Positions 46,571 through 58,879 are shown, counted from the stretch's first letter. The stretch is 64,000 nucleotides of DNA from Hysterangium stoloniferum (GCA_015178975.1 WHVD01000032.1:310001-374000); one strand, 5' to 3'. Made by a program: numbers and translations. The notes: generated by a model from the sequence alone, not told the origin.

Positions 46571-49495
46571 ATCGTCTTGCGGTGCCACTGAGCGACCCCA
46601 GCTAGACCTTTTCTCCAAGTTTTTCCGCACTAGTATCCACAATCTTGCTTACAACCTGACAGTCAATGAGAGTGAGAATTTAAGGTGAGGATCTATTTTT
46701 CTCAAAGTCGACTATTCTAATTACATCTTATTTGCTGATCAAGGTGTTGTCAGTAAAGCTCATGTTATGCTAAGCATCGAACTCGCAAAAGGACCAATCT
46801 TGCGGCCACAAATAACAAGACGTTTAATGCTCTAGGGCCAGAAACCGACAGAACGTTGTGGCTGAGCAAGGAGTGTGGTTGACTTGGATTCAAGCACCCC
46901 AAAACCTGGGATCCATTTTCATCTTTTTATAGAATTTTGCCTAAACCTGCAACACTGCAGGAAACAGCATGTGTTTCACAAATTTACTATTCCGTATGTG
47001 CGCTCCATTCACCGTTTGGTCTTTGCTTGGTTAATTCCTCTCCTATACTGTGTTAGCCGTTCGTAGAGCAACACTTCACCTCAAGTTGGGACAGTCCAAG
47101 TTCCTGATAGTGATGGGGATTCTCGTGGAGACGCAATGCAGAGGTATGCCATAATCTACTACGTGGAGTCAACGCCGGTAATTTATATCCCTCTCTTCTT
47201 TGAATCAATTTATTTCACCTTACGCTTGCTACAGTGCTCGTTGCTGTCACTGCCCCCACGAAGCTCGAAGGAGAAAAAACTATCAGAGGATTGATATCAC
47301 AGATACCCTGTATGGATGGAGAACATTATAAGAAAACTGACCGCACCTTCTGTGATGGATAGAGACCATACTGATAGAAATTAGATTTTCCGACAGAAGA
47401 TTTTTTGGTCACATAAACGGATACTGATATTTAAGGCGTCTCGACTCAGAAACTTTATTGATACAGGACTTAGGTATCGACAATAATATTATCCATGCCC
47501 AGGCAAGTCATAGGGGTAGCAATCTTAAACCATCGTTTGAGCACTTGAAGGACTGAGTAAACCATCCTTCGTGAGCCATTCGAGCTCGGTCCTGAGGCCA
47601 GCGGGACCAGTATTGGCGTCAAATCTTTTCATTGTGAATATGTGACTTTTCTTCGCCGAATTCAGCCTATGTATGTGAAGACGAAATAGGAAAACTTCAG
47701 TAAGGGTATATATATATTTATCAACCATTGATTCAGTGCAAAAGGGATGAGGAAGGATAGCATAAGGCTCAATGCTAGTGAATGTAAACCACCGACAGAT
47801 ATTGTGAGTGACCGTGGAGATGCCAGACATGTTGGCGTTTTGGTTCTTATCAAGGAGTATGGGATATCTGGGACTCATTGTGAGGGTCGTTTGAACCATC
47901 TGCTCAATTCCTTACCATCTCAACGGTCATTGTTGCTGGTATTTACTTTCTTTACCTCTGTTTTCCTAGGGTGGCAACCTTGGCGAAGCCTGCAGTATTA
48001 CAGGTTGGCCACCACGTGTGCCAGCAGTGTGGTAACATCGCGGCGATACACCTATGCTGTGTACTACTCTATAACCCAACTCACTGGCTGATTCATCTGA
48101 CCATTCCAATTTTCCATTAAGAGGAACTGAGACTGTTTGTATTAGTATCTCTTTACGGGCTGTAACCTTGTTTATTGTTCACATCTTCCATTCAAAGATC
48201 ACGGATACTGTTGCCACACGGTTCACATTGGCAATATCACAATATCACAATCTCTCATCTCGCACTGCATAGAATGACATCTATTTGAACAATTAAATAT
48301 GTGTTAAAGGTGAGGTTTGGAGTCACTCTGAGTGAGTCGACTCACGTCAGAGCGGATAATATCCGGAGAAAATAGCCACCTAATGTTCCTCTGCGTGATC
48401 ACATCTGACATTGCTATGTTTACCATCCTGCTATCCACAGGCACAAGTAACGTATCTGCAGTGAACTCCTTCGCTCGACAAATGTAGGTTCACCTAGCCT
48501 TTCCACAAATTTTATGAAGTGACACATGTTCAATCCTTCATTTAGGAGATGAGAGCGATTGAAACTCTGTACACTAATACGTCGTTTGTTCTTCCGCAGC
48601 ATTAAGAAAACAATTGGAAATGGCTACTAAACACAAACTGAGATGATTATTGGCACTTCGGGTAACCATACCATGGAATATGAGCGCTCAAAACATGCGT
48701 TGTTTCTGCGATGATAATAGGCGATCCGATAATAGTCCTTTCAATACATTCTGAAGCCCATAACGGATGCCACCCCGTGAAGATCCAGCGTAGATCTGTG
48801 AGCGGACAGCAATGAGATTTGGAAGTGGCATTTACTCGTTGTATTTATAGTCGACTATCCTTTACACCCTATTCAGTGTAAACTTCTCCAGATTCTCATG
48901 GTCCTGAGTCTCGAATGCAGTATGAGGTGATGAACTGTACAATGACTAGGCTTGATTAAGATGTGACTGAAGACGAGGTTTTTAATAACCTATCCACGTC
49001 GTGAAACTGGTGTGGAGGAAGGCTGTTGTTCAATGGAAGTTTCAATCCGATGACTTGGATTCGACGATTCCAAACTGGGAGTGTACTTTCTCATGCTTGT
49101 GACCGAAGTTTGATACGGCAGTTTATTAGCCTTGTCGCACGGGTGTTCGACTTGCATTATTGAGTATTCATTGTTTATTCCCATCTTGTTTGACAATTAA
49201 CCTACAAGATATCTTTGTAAGTCAGAGCTGTAGTGTAACAATCCAAGCTCCTGTCGGTGGCTGACGCAGTGTGGCTGTGCGCTGCACCATTTAATACAAA
49301 GAAAAACAAAGGGAAGGCTGTTCTCCTTACCTGTTAAATACCTCACTTCCTTCCTCCTTCTCATCTCTAGCCGGTCATATTGATAATAAGGGTTACCAGC
49401 AGAGGACCGCTTCCGAAATGAAATTGAGTTGGCACCCAACACATGTTATCCACGAGGGTTAGATTCTTCATTTGCGATATTGGAAAACAAAGACA
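46571..49495. other. Right-arm sequence upstream of the zinc-finger gene
   Basis: Mirror of 29916-32832. No gene is recognised. It supplies the promoter region of the right-arm zinc-finger copy, nearly identical to that of the left copy. Confidence 0.45.
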
Positions 49496-52070
49496 ATGGC
49501 GGGAAGCTTGAATTTGAGTTTATTGATGCGGATAAGCGGGTATATAACCTCAGACTAACTCTCATTTCTTCAGCCAGTTTTTCCTTAACCACAGACTCGT
49601 CACCTACAACTTAGAATCAACAGTTCTTCTCAATTTCACAATAATGTACGCCCTATTTAACGACATTTCGTCTTTTCTTCATGTGATATTTCCACCACCA
49701 TTCTAACGTGACCATTTTTTAGGGAAGACGCCACTTATCCTGACCAGAGATTTTCTCCTTACGACTCATATGACCTGTGAGTTAGTTGTGTTGATCTTGC
49801 GCGGCATGCTCATTAATTCTCATTTTTCTGGACTATTTAGGCAGGGGCTATCTCGTCAATCGTCCTGTAGCCATGCCGCACACCCCGATTTTAATCATTT
49901 TCCCGGCGTCCACGGTGGAGCTCTGAATGGATTTGGGCAAGAAGATCCCTGTCAATGGTTTTGTTTACAAGGACTACCTGATGAGAGGTATCCGCTGGGT
50001 GCCCCTACCTTCGATACTGGCGACACTCGTCCCCAGTTCGTTTACCCTCCTGATTTATCAGGACTGGCATCCCCAAACGATTGGCTTGTTCCTTCAACAT
50101 TGGGCTCGGGGTCCAACCGAGATTTGGGCAGTGAAGAGGGGTCCTGGATGAGGTTGGACGATATAATAGCATCGTTTTCGGCCCCGCCGCCAGGGGTCAG
50201 TGGGCATGGTCCGGAGTAAGTTTTCGGTTGATGCGACGTCTTGCAATTATCCACATCTAACGCACGAGTATGTCATAGCTATGGCCAGCCTGTTACTTCA
50301 GGCCTCAACTTGCCCTGCTACCAACATTTTCATACTAGCGAAGACAGGTCCCGAATGTGGTTGAGGAACACAGAGGCCCCGCTTTCAGCTCTACTGCCAG
50401 GGATTAATGAACATAGTTACCAGAGGTAATTTATCGGCACAGATACGACATATTACAAGATCTGACCCTCGATTGTTTTATAGCAATTCCATGGACTCAT
50501 GGATATCCCATTTCCCCAACACGAGCTCTTCTTCGAGGTGGGATGCGACGCCCGACTACGGATCGTGAGTCCGAGGCTTCTAGTTATCGTTATTTTATCT
50601 AACTACTTATTACACATGTAGCTTCCCGCAGAGTACACGGATGGATTCTGTGAAATCTCATTCTTCACAGTGGGATCCGTCCCCGGATCCCATGGTGCTT
50701 CCAAGTGGTCGGGGGGCACCGTCCAACATGTTTCCAATAGGGATACCGCAGCAATCCCAATGCAATACGAGCATACCCTCATATTATTCAGTTGGTGGAT
50801 GGAATGGCGGGTATGTGAGATCTGATCTTAACTCAAAGGACCGCTGATGGCGCAGCTTAAATTTAGATTTTTCAATTCTACAACTGGTATGCCAGCTACC
50901 ACCAGGCCGTCTGATTCATCCGCAATATGCATGAATCCGTGGAGCAATACCGCTGCTGCTCCCGACTTTACACAAATAGGCCATTCTGTCAGGTACATTG
51001 TTTCTGACTGGAGCTTCACGATAAATATGCTGATACTTGTGGCGTAGTTTGATGTCATTTCCAACTCATTCACAGGAAGTGTCAAGAGATCAGGCACCAA
51101 ACTGTCCATCGGCCGTCGCTTGGGTTGACGGGGCGCACACGTATGGATTATTTTATTGATTGTTGACAACAAGTTACTAATAAAATACAAACTCAGGCGC
51201 GCACCCGCCAACCCGAATATTCATGAGATTGGTTCTGAACCACGGACAGAAAGTAAAAGCTTTACTGTCTGCGGAAACCGGAGCCCCAAGAAAGAACGAG
51301 TTAGCGGGCGTCCGCCCGCTAACGCTTTTGTTTTTGGCCCACATGGGTCAAAACCTCAACACGAAAAAAAGGCACTCAATAAACGTGCCAAACGAGTCTT
51401 GTTAGGATCCAAGTGTCCTCGGGGAATCGCACTAAAACATTCCCCTAAACCCTCCTCCTCTTCCTCGTCTCCCGCCTCCTCTTCATGGTCGTCAACTCAC
51501 AGCGGACTAATTTCATCCGAAGTGCCTTGTCCTTATGGGAACATGCACTGTGGAAAGACAGTGTGTAGTTTGGCGACCGTGTTGGACCACGCCCTACGAC
51601 ACTGGGTGGTCCATGTTCGCGATGAGCTGCGAGCGATCAGAAATCATACAATCAAGCTCTGCGATGGGCGCATTATCACCACAGAACACAAGCGTCGGAT
51701 AGCAGAGCAATATTTCACACACTTCTGTCCGAATCCTGCCTGCCATCAAACCTGGTCAAGAGCGGACCAAATCCGCACCCACATTAGGAATAGCCGCGAG
51801 TGCTCCTTGCTTGCATACTGTGGAGTTTGTGAAGGATGTGGTGAGTGCCAGAACTGCCTGGCAGGCGATGCACAGTGTCAGAACTGCAAAAAATGTGCGA
51901 AACTACGGCGGCAGCTCATATCTGGAGCATACCTCACGATAGCAAAAGAACTCGGGTATGTTCCTCCTGCACGATTGGATAGAATTTTTATCCTTGATGA
52001 GGAGGCACAGGAGCAGGAGCTCGAGGAACGGAGTACCCTTGATGAAGAGGACAACGGCGGGATTGTATAA
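49496..52070 (+). CDS. Zinc-finger protein, nine exons, right-arm copy
   Basis: Model: 49496-49539, 49723-49776, 49841-50215, 50279-50425, 50484-50564, 50622-50810, 50867-50992, 51087-51140, 51197-52070; 1944 nt, 647 residues. Every intron is GT-AG and every one is in phase 2, which supports the model. The first intron (183 bp) is the least sure, and another 5' exon is possible. The N-terminal two-thirds is Ser/Pro/Asn-rich. The C-terminal exon carries a basic stretch (NKRAKRVLLGSKCPRG), a Ser run, then candidate zinc sites (CPYGNMHC...HALRHWVVH; CPNPACHQTWSRADQIRTH; CGVCEGCGECQNC) and an acidic end. It is probably a nuclear regulator; target and family are unknown. Confidence 0.72.
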
Positions 52071-52993
52071 ATAGGACTGATATTTTTGTTTGATGATTTG
52101 ATTAATTATATCCGTATTGGCGCTTGAGGCCTCATTAGCGTTCTCTATATGATCGATGGACAAGTCCGCCGCGACCCATGCCAACATTGGACATTGGCTG
52201 TATCGCAGTCGCAATCTTCGGAAACGAAGGTTTGGGCACGTGTGATCGTAAATCTTTTCCATAACTCCAAAGATGAAATTTCATCGGATGGATGGTTATA
52301 TTGGTTGTCCAACATCGTGACCTCGGACGAGAAAGAAGACACCAAGCTTTGAGCAATGCCGCAAAATTGGCTGCCGTGAGGGATCCAATGTGTCGAACTT
52401 CTGTGGTCTGCCCTTGTTCTCCCGATAATCCACATCGCGTCCGAAACTTGTCGGACCTTCAGCCGGATGGACACGCTTACCTCACAGCTCAAATGAGTCT
52501 GGATATATTTGTACTTGTACACATCTAGATCTCACGTGGAGATCAACGTTCTTGAAATACTTCGTTTGTTTCAGGGCTCACCGTCATTTTCAAGATTGAA
52601 AGAATTCATGTGAAACAATATATGTGAGCAATGAAGTAGTAAATGTCAAGACTCAAATGCATTTTATGTAAATATCATTACTAAAGTAATTTTTACTTAC
52701 TCAAGGAGCCAAATAATCAACCAGATTGTATTATATTATTGATATTATTCTCTAGGTCAATCACCCTCATTGTAGAATTAATAGGGTTGAATTAGTGGGT
52801 GATATGTATTTATAAAGTCTCTGATTTCCAATCTCCCCATGTTTGCAACCTCCACAAACACATCCCTGACAAAACCTAAGTGTTGACATACTATGTAATC
52901 TCTGTTTTGTTTTGTATGATGGAACAGAAATAAATTCAAGTTTTATCCACATGGACAATTTGAGGAAGACTTCCTCGAGATAATGGATCACAG

Positions 52994-53454
52994 CAGAGGT
53001 GTCGGGAACACATTCCAGACCTTATGCAAGGCATAGACTGTGACTACTCTACAGAAATTGTTCATAGCAGTGCAAGGCTAGATGTATTGAAACAGTTGAA
53101 TAATGCTTTGCAGAACACCCTATGGGTGTATGATTGAAAGTAAACACTAATATATTCAACTGTAAAGACTTATTTGTGAGTGTATGATTGGAAAGTAAAC
53201 ACTAAGGAGATTTTCCCACACCCACAGCAGAGTATTCTACTGGGTGCTTATCTAAGCACATAGGACTTACCAAACTAAGTAACTCACTAAATACTGCACC
53301 TACAGTGCTGGGAAAAATACTACAAATATGAGAAAAATATAGAGAGAAATATAGGTAACATAATAGACTATATTAGAGCTGTAGTATCATACTCTAACAA
53401 GATGTTGTATGTAGAGTGATAAAGTTCTATTCAGCCAAATTTATGAGTCAGTTG
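52994..53454. other. AT-rich flank right of the inverted repeat
   Basis: No gene. A 26-bp unit (GTGTATGATTGAAAGTAAACACTAA and GTGTATGATTGGAAAGTAAACACTAA) occurs twice at about 53125 and 53178. Confidence 0.4.
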
Positions 53455-53517
53455 GGAGGATATCTGAAAACTATTAAGTATATTAATTAAATTTTAATAT
53501 ACTCTAAAGGTCATTTA

Positions 53518-54217
53518 CAGCTGTTCCGGGTACGTAGTGCGGAGTTTGAAAATCAATAAAAAAATTCCGCTTTGGTCCCAAAAATAAATTGCCATGTAAC
53601 TCCATAATGGGGAGGAAGTAAGATATAATACTTTGTATTCACCATATATATATATGGGGCAAGCTATTCCTAGACTCAGAATTTCTTATTTCCTCTTATT
53701 TAACATTTGAGCCTCTGTTAAAGAATCAGCTCCTCCACCACAATTACACACTTTTTCTGTTTGAAACTTGGGGGAGAATAATATTGTATATTATATATAA
53801 AAGTATAAACAAGAATGGATGCCTATACAGGACAGAATGTAGGGAAAGGCCAGACCTACACTAATACAGCATATAAGTGTCGCCATTCCCTACATTCCGT
53901 ACTTTATAAGTGTCCATTCTTATTTAGACTTTTATATATAATATGTATGTCATATTATTCTCCCCGGGTTTCAACCTAAACAAGTGTTCAATTGTGGTAG
54001 AGGAGCTGATTCTTTGACAGAGGTCTAAATTTTAAATAACAGGAAATAAGAAATTCTGATTATAGGAATAGCTTGCCCCATATATATATATGTTTAATAC
54101 AAATTATTATATCTTACTTCCTCTCTGTTATGGAGTTACAAGGCAATTTATTTTGGGGACTAAAGTGGAATTTATTTATTGATTTTCAAACTCTGCACTA
54201 TGTATCTGGCACAGCTG
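53518..54217. mobile_element. Fold-back element with CAGCTGTTCC ends, nested, TA target
   Basis: 700 bp, CAGCTGTTCCGGGTACGTAG at one end and its inverted form at the other, with TA on both sides (53516-53517; 54218-54219). The two halves are reverse complements over about 330 bp each: AGCTATTCCTA against TAGGAATAGCT, and CAAGAATGGATG near the centre. The uninterrupted copy at 58880-59553 shows the empty site with a single TA. This proves both the insertion and the TA duplication. It carries no gene, so it would depend on a Tc1/mariner-type transposase. Confidence 0.92.
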
Positions 54218-54309
54218 TAAACATCTGGGATGTAATTCAAACATAATTTGGGTTTTCAAACTTTGGAAATGTTTAAAACTTATTTGTACATATATTATGA
54301 AACAAAGCA

Positions 54310-54375
54310 TCTTTCAGGAGCTGAGTAGATTATGAAAGAGTTTAGTAGATTATGAAAGAGTTTAGTAGATTAAAA
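54310..54375. repeat. 22-bp tandem repeat
   Basis: GAGTTTAGTAGATTATGAAA is repeated about 2.5 times, inside the host element 53455-54867. The 58880 copy lacks the array, so it expanded after the two copies separated. Confidence 0.7.
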
Positions 54376-54867
54376 CATCAAAACTTTTAAAAAGTATATC
54401 CTTCTAAATGGTCCATTTCATGCATATGTATGTCATTGACACCTCTGAATAAATATGTATTACATCAGAATAGGACTGTCAATCTGAACAGGTTTCTACT
54501 TGATTCAACATATGTACCAAGAATATACATATAGGTGGTTTCACTTAAAGAAGAAAGTTATAGGATGAAAAATATCCAATGATATCTCACATATTTTACT
54601 AGGAAATAACTACAGTTTAGCTTTTAAGGAACAAAGTACCAACAAAAGTATTAGCAAGTATTTACATAACTTGGAAAACCATGTACAATAGGTTCTATTA
54701 ATTGACTCTGAATTGTGTAGGATGTAATATGGAAAATTGTTTCTCATGGTTGGTGGTTAACAATATAATGGTCTCAGAATATATACCACTATTTAAAGAT
54801 GAAGTTTTGTAGCAATATTGCTTTTATTAGTAAACATTTGATATTATAATGATTGCAGACAACATCC

Positions 54868-55388
54868 TTGGTTGCAGTCTTCTGTACTTCCTAATGACAA
54901 TTTTTTAGCAATAAAACCTCTGTTACCACACTGTCAACCTTCAAATCAAATCCACAGTTGGATGTCATGTATTTTTCTAGAATTCTTAAGTATTAGATAG
55001 ATATGCAAGCATTGATAATGCTAAAACTGAATGGGAACTCAACATACATACTTACTTGTATTAATGCTGCTATGGATAGTGCTCCTCATAGATGAGTGTA
55101 TTTTCCACTCATACTAGTTTTAATGTGAAAAGTGAGGATCCAATGCAAGGGGTTCAAAAGCCACAGACAGGATTCTGTTTGAACATGCACAAGGGCTGTT
55201 TTAACATGCAATGTATCTTGAGTAGAAATGCCTGCAATTGTCACTGTGAAAAGAGCCATTATATATTACATGTAGAATGTGTGTGAAGTTTGTTTGTTGT
55301 TAGTACGTTGGGATAATTGCATTTCCCATTTAAGCACCCCTTGGACTATTATGTGACATCAACACCCTGTTTGCTAAAAGTGCATCTC
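54868..55388. other. Anonymous DNA between two mobile elements
   Basis: No gene, RNA or repeat is recognised. A short open frame (55092-55286) is Cys/His-rich (NMHKGCFNMQCILSRNACNC) but has no family resemblance. Confidence 0.35.
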
Positions 55389-55786
55389 TGTTATGACCAG
55401 AAATCCCTCCAGACTCTGGGCACTAACTTACATGCACCTGCACCCTACATGCACCAATTATCAGTTTACTGGAATACCCACCAGACTCCAGACATCAGAC
55501 CTGTCCATGCTCAATCTTTGTCACTTCATGTACCAGTCACCGGAATACCCGCTGGACTCCACTCCTGTCTATCTCTGACCCTATCCCATGCACCAGTCAC
55601 TGGACCCCACTTGGAAAACCCGACAGCTCTCTAACTGAGCCCCATTCCCATTATGGTCAAATGACCTGTCATGATTCAGACTCTGCTCCCACCCCGTTCC
55701 TGTTATGGTTTAACAACCTGTCATGATTCAGACTCTGCTCTGCTCTGTTCCATTCCTAACACCAAGTTTGGTGTTTATCTAAGATA
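55389..55786 (+). mobile_element. 5' half of an LTR2 copy, cut by a Tc1 insertion
   Basis: It starts TGTTATGACCAGAAATCCC and follows LTR2 to CCAAGTTTGGTGTTTATCTA. It ends at the TA (55785-55786) in front of the Tc1 terminal repeat CAGTGGCTC. The rest of the LTR is not found after the Tc1 relic. Many CpG sites of the 8924 copy are TpG/CpA here. Confidence 0.85.
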
Positions 55787-56690
55787 CAGTGGCTCAAAAA
55801 ATCATTCCAATGTTTTGTTGTTTTGAAAAGATTGATTCACAATACAATACCAGACATCAGATAATTCTTAAAGAATTACCCAATATAGTATAGCATCTTA
55901 GCTTGAACTGGACACTTGACTTATGTAATTTGAATCCAAATTGGTGGAACAATAAATAAAACAAAATAATCATTCATTGGAACAATTTTTTGACTCTCTA
56001 TTATTTTGACAGAAAAGCTTCTATTTCAATAAAAATAGAAGTCTAATCCACTTGTGAGAATAATAAACATGTCATGTGACTTTGTTTACATCTGTTTGAC
56101 ATGTTGACAGTTGATTCAACCACTCCTTAGCCTTTACCACCACTATGAAAGCTATTTCTGCTACTCAGTGCTTTACTATTATCTTTCTTCTTCAAGAGGG
56201 GTATTCCTACACTCAAATCCAAACTAAAACTGGTTTAGGGAGGGCTACAATTAGCAGGATCAAGGCTGAAGTACTTGCAGATAAAGAAAACAACCCAGCT
56301 GGCTGCCCTTCTAAGCTTACTACTCATGACAAACAGTCAATTGTCCATCAAATTAGCTCTGGAAAACTTGACAATGCTGTTCAAGCTACCCAATTCATTA
56401 ATTCTGCCATCCCCAACTCTGTCACTCCCCAAACAGTCAGGAATGTACTCAAGAAAAATGCTTTTCACTCTGCAACAAAGAAGAAAGTGCTCATGTTGAA
56501 GAAGACCCATTGTCAGAAGTGACTTGAGTTTGCACAGTACCATGAAAAATGGACTGTGGAGGACTTCAAAAGGGGATACCTTTTGTTGCTGACAGGCTCT
56601 TGTATGAAAATCATGTACTATGTTGATGGTTTGCACTTGGTTATGTTTTTTCAGCATATTATGTGATCATGTCGTGCTAAAGTATAAGTC
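55787..56690 (+). mobile_element. Tc1/mariner element B with partial transposase
   Basis: The terminal repeat CAGTGGCTCAAAAAATC follows a TA. The frame at 56145-56522 encodes the paired helix-turn-helix N-terminus: MKAISATQCFTIIFLLQEGY, TGLGRATISRIKAEVLADKE, and HQISSGKLDNAVQATQFIN. A stop (TGA) replaces a residue after KKTHCQK; then LEFAQYHEKWTVEDFKRG continues in frame and homology ends near 56640. The DDE domain is gone. The 3' border is not defined. Confidence 0.75.
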
Positions 56691-56699
56691 AAAGGGCTC

Positions 56700-57668
56700 T
56701 CACAGCTAAGATTCTCCTAATTCCAACTATGCATCCCCTATCCCCTTTCCCCCAGCATGAGATCCTTTCTCTACTTGATGCTGGCTATTCTGCCAAATAT
56801 ATTTCAGTTGCTACTGGCTATGGCTTTGCTACTATCTCTAAACTTCACTTTGAATATGATTCCCACTTTTCTAAGGCCTCTGGTGGTTACCCTTTCAAAC
56901 TCTCTACAACCAACATCTGTTTTGCATGATGCCTTATCAGCTCTGGGAAGGTGGACACAGCTGTAGATGCAACAAAGGTACTGAACTATCACCAACCAGT
57001 TACTCCATCCTCAAACAGTGCATTGTGGACTCAAGGCAGCTGGGATGAAGCCTGTGGTCAAGGAGAATAGGCTTTTTCTTTCTAATAAGCATAGGAAGGA
57101 GAGGATGGACTTTGCTTTGGCACATCAGAATTGGACTGTAGAGGACTAGAAGAAGATGGTGTGGTCTGATGAGACAAAAATCTATAGGCTGGGGTCAGAT
57201 GGTAGGAAGTGGGTGTGGAAAAAGGCAGGGAAGGGCTTGAGTGACAGGCTGGTTGAGGGAACCTGAAATTTGGTGGTGAATCTTTGATGGTATGGGAGTG
57301 TATGCTGTGAAAGAGGGTTGGGTATGCATGCAAAATTGATGCAAGGATGGATAGGGATCTCTACATACAGATTATGGAGGATGACCTGCAACCCAGCTTT
57401 AGTGACTATGAAATCTGCAGCTTCCAGGAGGATAATGCCCCCAAGCACACCTGCAAGAAGGCCCAGAATTGGTTCCAATCAATGGTTTCAGGGTTCTCTC
57501 ATGGCCAGCAGTCTCCTGACCTGAATCCCATTGAACACTTATGGAATCACCTGAAGAGAAGATTGGCAGGGTATGAGAATGCACTCCAGGAGATGGAAGA
57601 GTTTTGGGAGAAGGAAATTGGAACAAGACAGTGGATTGGACCCACTTAGTGTCCCAACTCCATGGGCC
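56700..57668 (+). pseudogene. Tc1/mariner transposase C, nearly full length, broken
   Basis: The N-terminal HTH (HEILSLLDAGYSAKYISVAT) at 56729 is of the same type as the fragment at 653-880. Frameshifts and stops cover the middle. The C-terminal DDE part is readable from 57347: DRDLYIQIMEDDLQPSF, FQEDNAPKHTCKKAQNWF with the second Asp region, and SPDLNPIEHLWNHLKRRL with the third acidic position as Glu (DD34E type). The 3' end carries a 50-bp block also found at 7196 and 13790, then changes abruptly to Gypsy sequence at 57669. Confidence 0.8.
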
Positions 57669-58879
57669 CTCAGCTCAATATTCTGTGAGCCAGCTTGTGC
57701 TATAATCTCAAAAGGACCTAAGAATTTCTCAGCAAGTTTTTTGGAAGGTTGGGTAGTTCAGAAGAATTGAGCTTTTACAAAAACCTGGTCTCCAATCTTA
57801 AAGTTAGGAGGTGGAATTTGTTTTTCTCCACAGAATGTTGATAATGTTCCTGAGCAGAAGAAATAGCTTTCTGAAGTTCCTGGTGTAGCTCATCGAGGTG
57901 AGTAATAAATTCTTGAGCACAAATGGAAGCCAAATCTCATTTGGGATGTACTGTGAGATTAGGATTATTGTATCCTTTATTGGTGAAGAAGGGAGAGATG
58001 CCAGTAGTGGTGTTCGGAGAGTTATTATAAGCAAATTCCATGAGCAGAAGAAGGGATTTCCAGTTGTCTTGTTGGTAGTTGCAATAAATGTGGAGGTATT
58101 GTTCCATGGTTTGGTTGACATGTTCTGTTTGTCTGTCACCTTCCAGATTACAATATATCCCGAAGTGAAGTGTAATTTCATATTGAGAGCTTTTCCAAGG
58201 GCCTTGAAGAAATGGGAAACAAACTTGGAACCTCAATTGGAAGTTATGTGAGATGGAACACCATGTTTGGAAAGTATGTGAATGATAAAAAGTTCCACTA
58301 TGTAATTGCAAGGACATGATTGTATCATGAGTGGGTATGAAAATTCCTTGTTTCGAGAATCAGTCTACAACAACTAGAATGAATGTAAAGCCTTTGGAAG
58401 TTGGGAGTTGTTCAATAAAAAGTTGCTTGAGAAGGCTGTACAGCTTATGTCTCTGGGATTTTGTTAAGAGTTGTGTGTGGAGCTTATCAGAGGGTTTCCA
58501 GAGAAACCCACAGGAAAGCCAGTAGGACTTGGCTTCAGCTATAGGCTGTGCCCTCACGAGATCGTCTTGTCCAATTTCAAATAGGCAGATGGGAATCCCG
58601 GAAAGTCCAAAAGGGGTTTGTGGGTTGTGAGGTCAGGGAGTCGAGATAGATAAGTTGGAGGTTGAGTGATAGATGGGTCAGAGCCTGTGGGCTCTGATGA
58701 GGTAAAGTGGTGTGTTTCAAAGAGGAGTTTAGAGCAGAAAATATACTTGAGATTACTGGGGGGAATCTAAGCTGATTTTCTGACTGGATTGTACAGTATA
58801 TACAACATCTGCCAGACTATATAGACTGTGGAATGTATAACATACCAAATCCAGTAATAATGAAAACTAAACTAGCAAA

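Larger units (their letters stand above)
46571..52993 (-). repeat. Right arm of the 26.6-kb inverted repeat
   Basis: Reverse complement of 26425-32832, about 6.42 kb. The inner end joins the 3' flank of carboxylesterase B with at most 1 bp of overlap. The outer end is followed by anonymous AT-rich DNA at 52994. It carries the plus-strand copy of the zinc-finger gene. No target-site duplication is seen around the whole structure. Confidence 0.95.
53455..54867. mobile_element. Non-autonomous element with GGAGGATATCTG ends and 3-bp target duplication
   Basis: The ends GGAGGATATCTG and CAGACAACATCC are inverted repeats. The flanks are TTG on both sides (53452-53454; 54868-54870). Without the nested element at 53518-54217 it is about 710 bp. 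A second copy in the other orientation at 58880-59553 lacks the nested insertion and also has a 3-bp duplication (AAA). It has no open frame. Superfamily unknown; 3-bp duplications and G-rich ends recall PIF/Harbinger or Zator types. Confidence 0.75.

Noticed and set aside
26425-52993. Whole 26.6-kb unit as a single DNA transposon with 6.4-kb terminal repeats
   Set aside because: No transposase gene is seen in the arms or the spacer, and the flanking bases show no target duplication. Segmental duplication is simpler; kept only as an alternative in the findings.
57082-57478. Minus-strand Pro/Ser-rich frames in the Tc1 relic at 57 kb
   Set aside because: They are antisense to recognisable transposase sequence.
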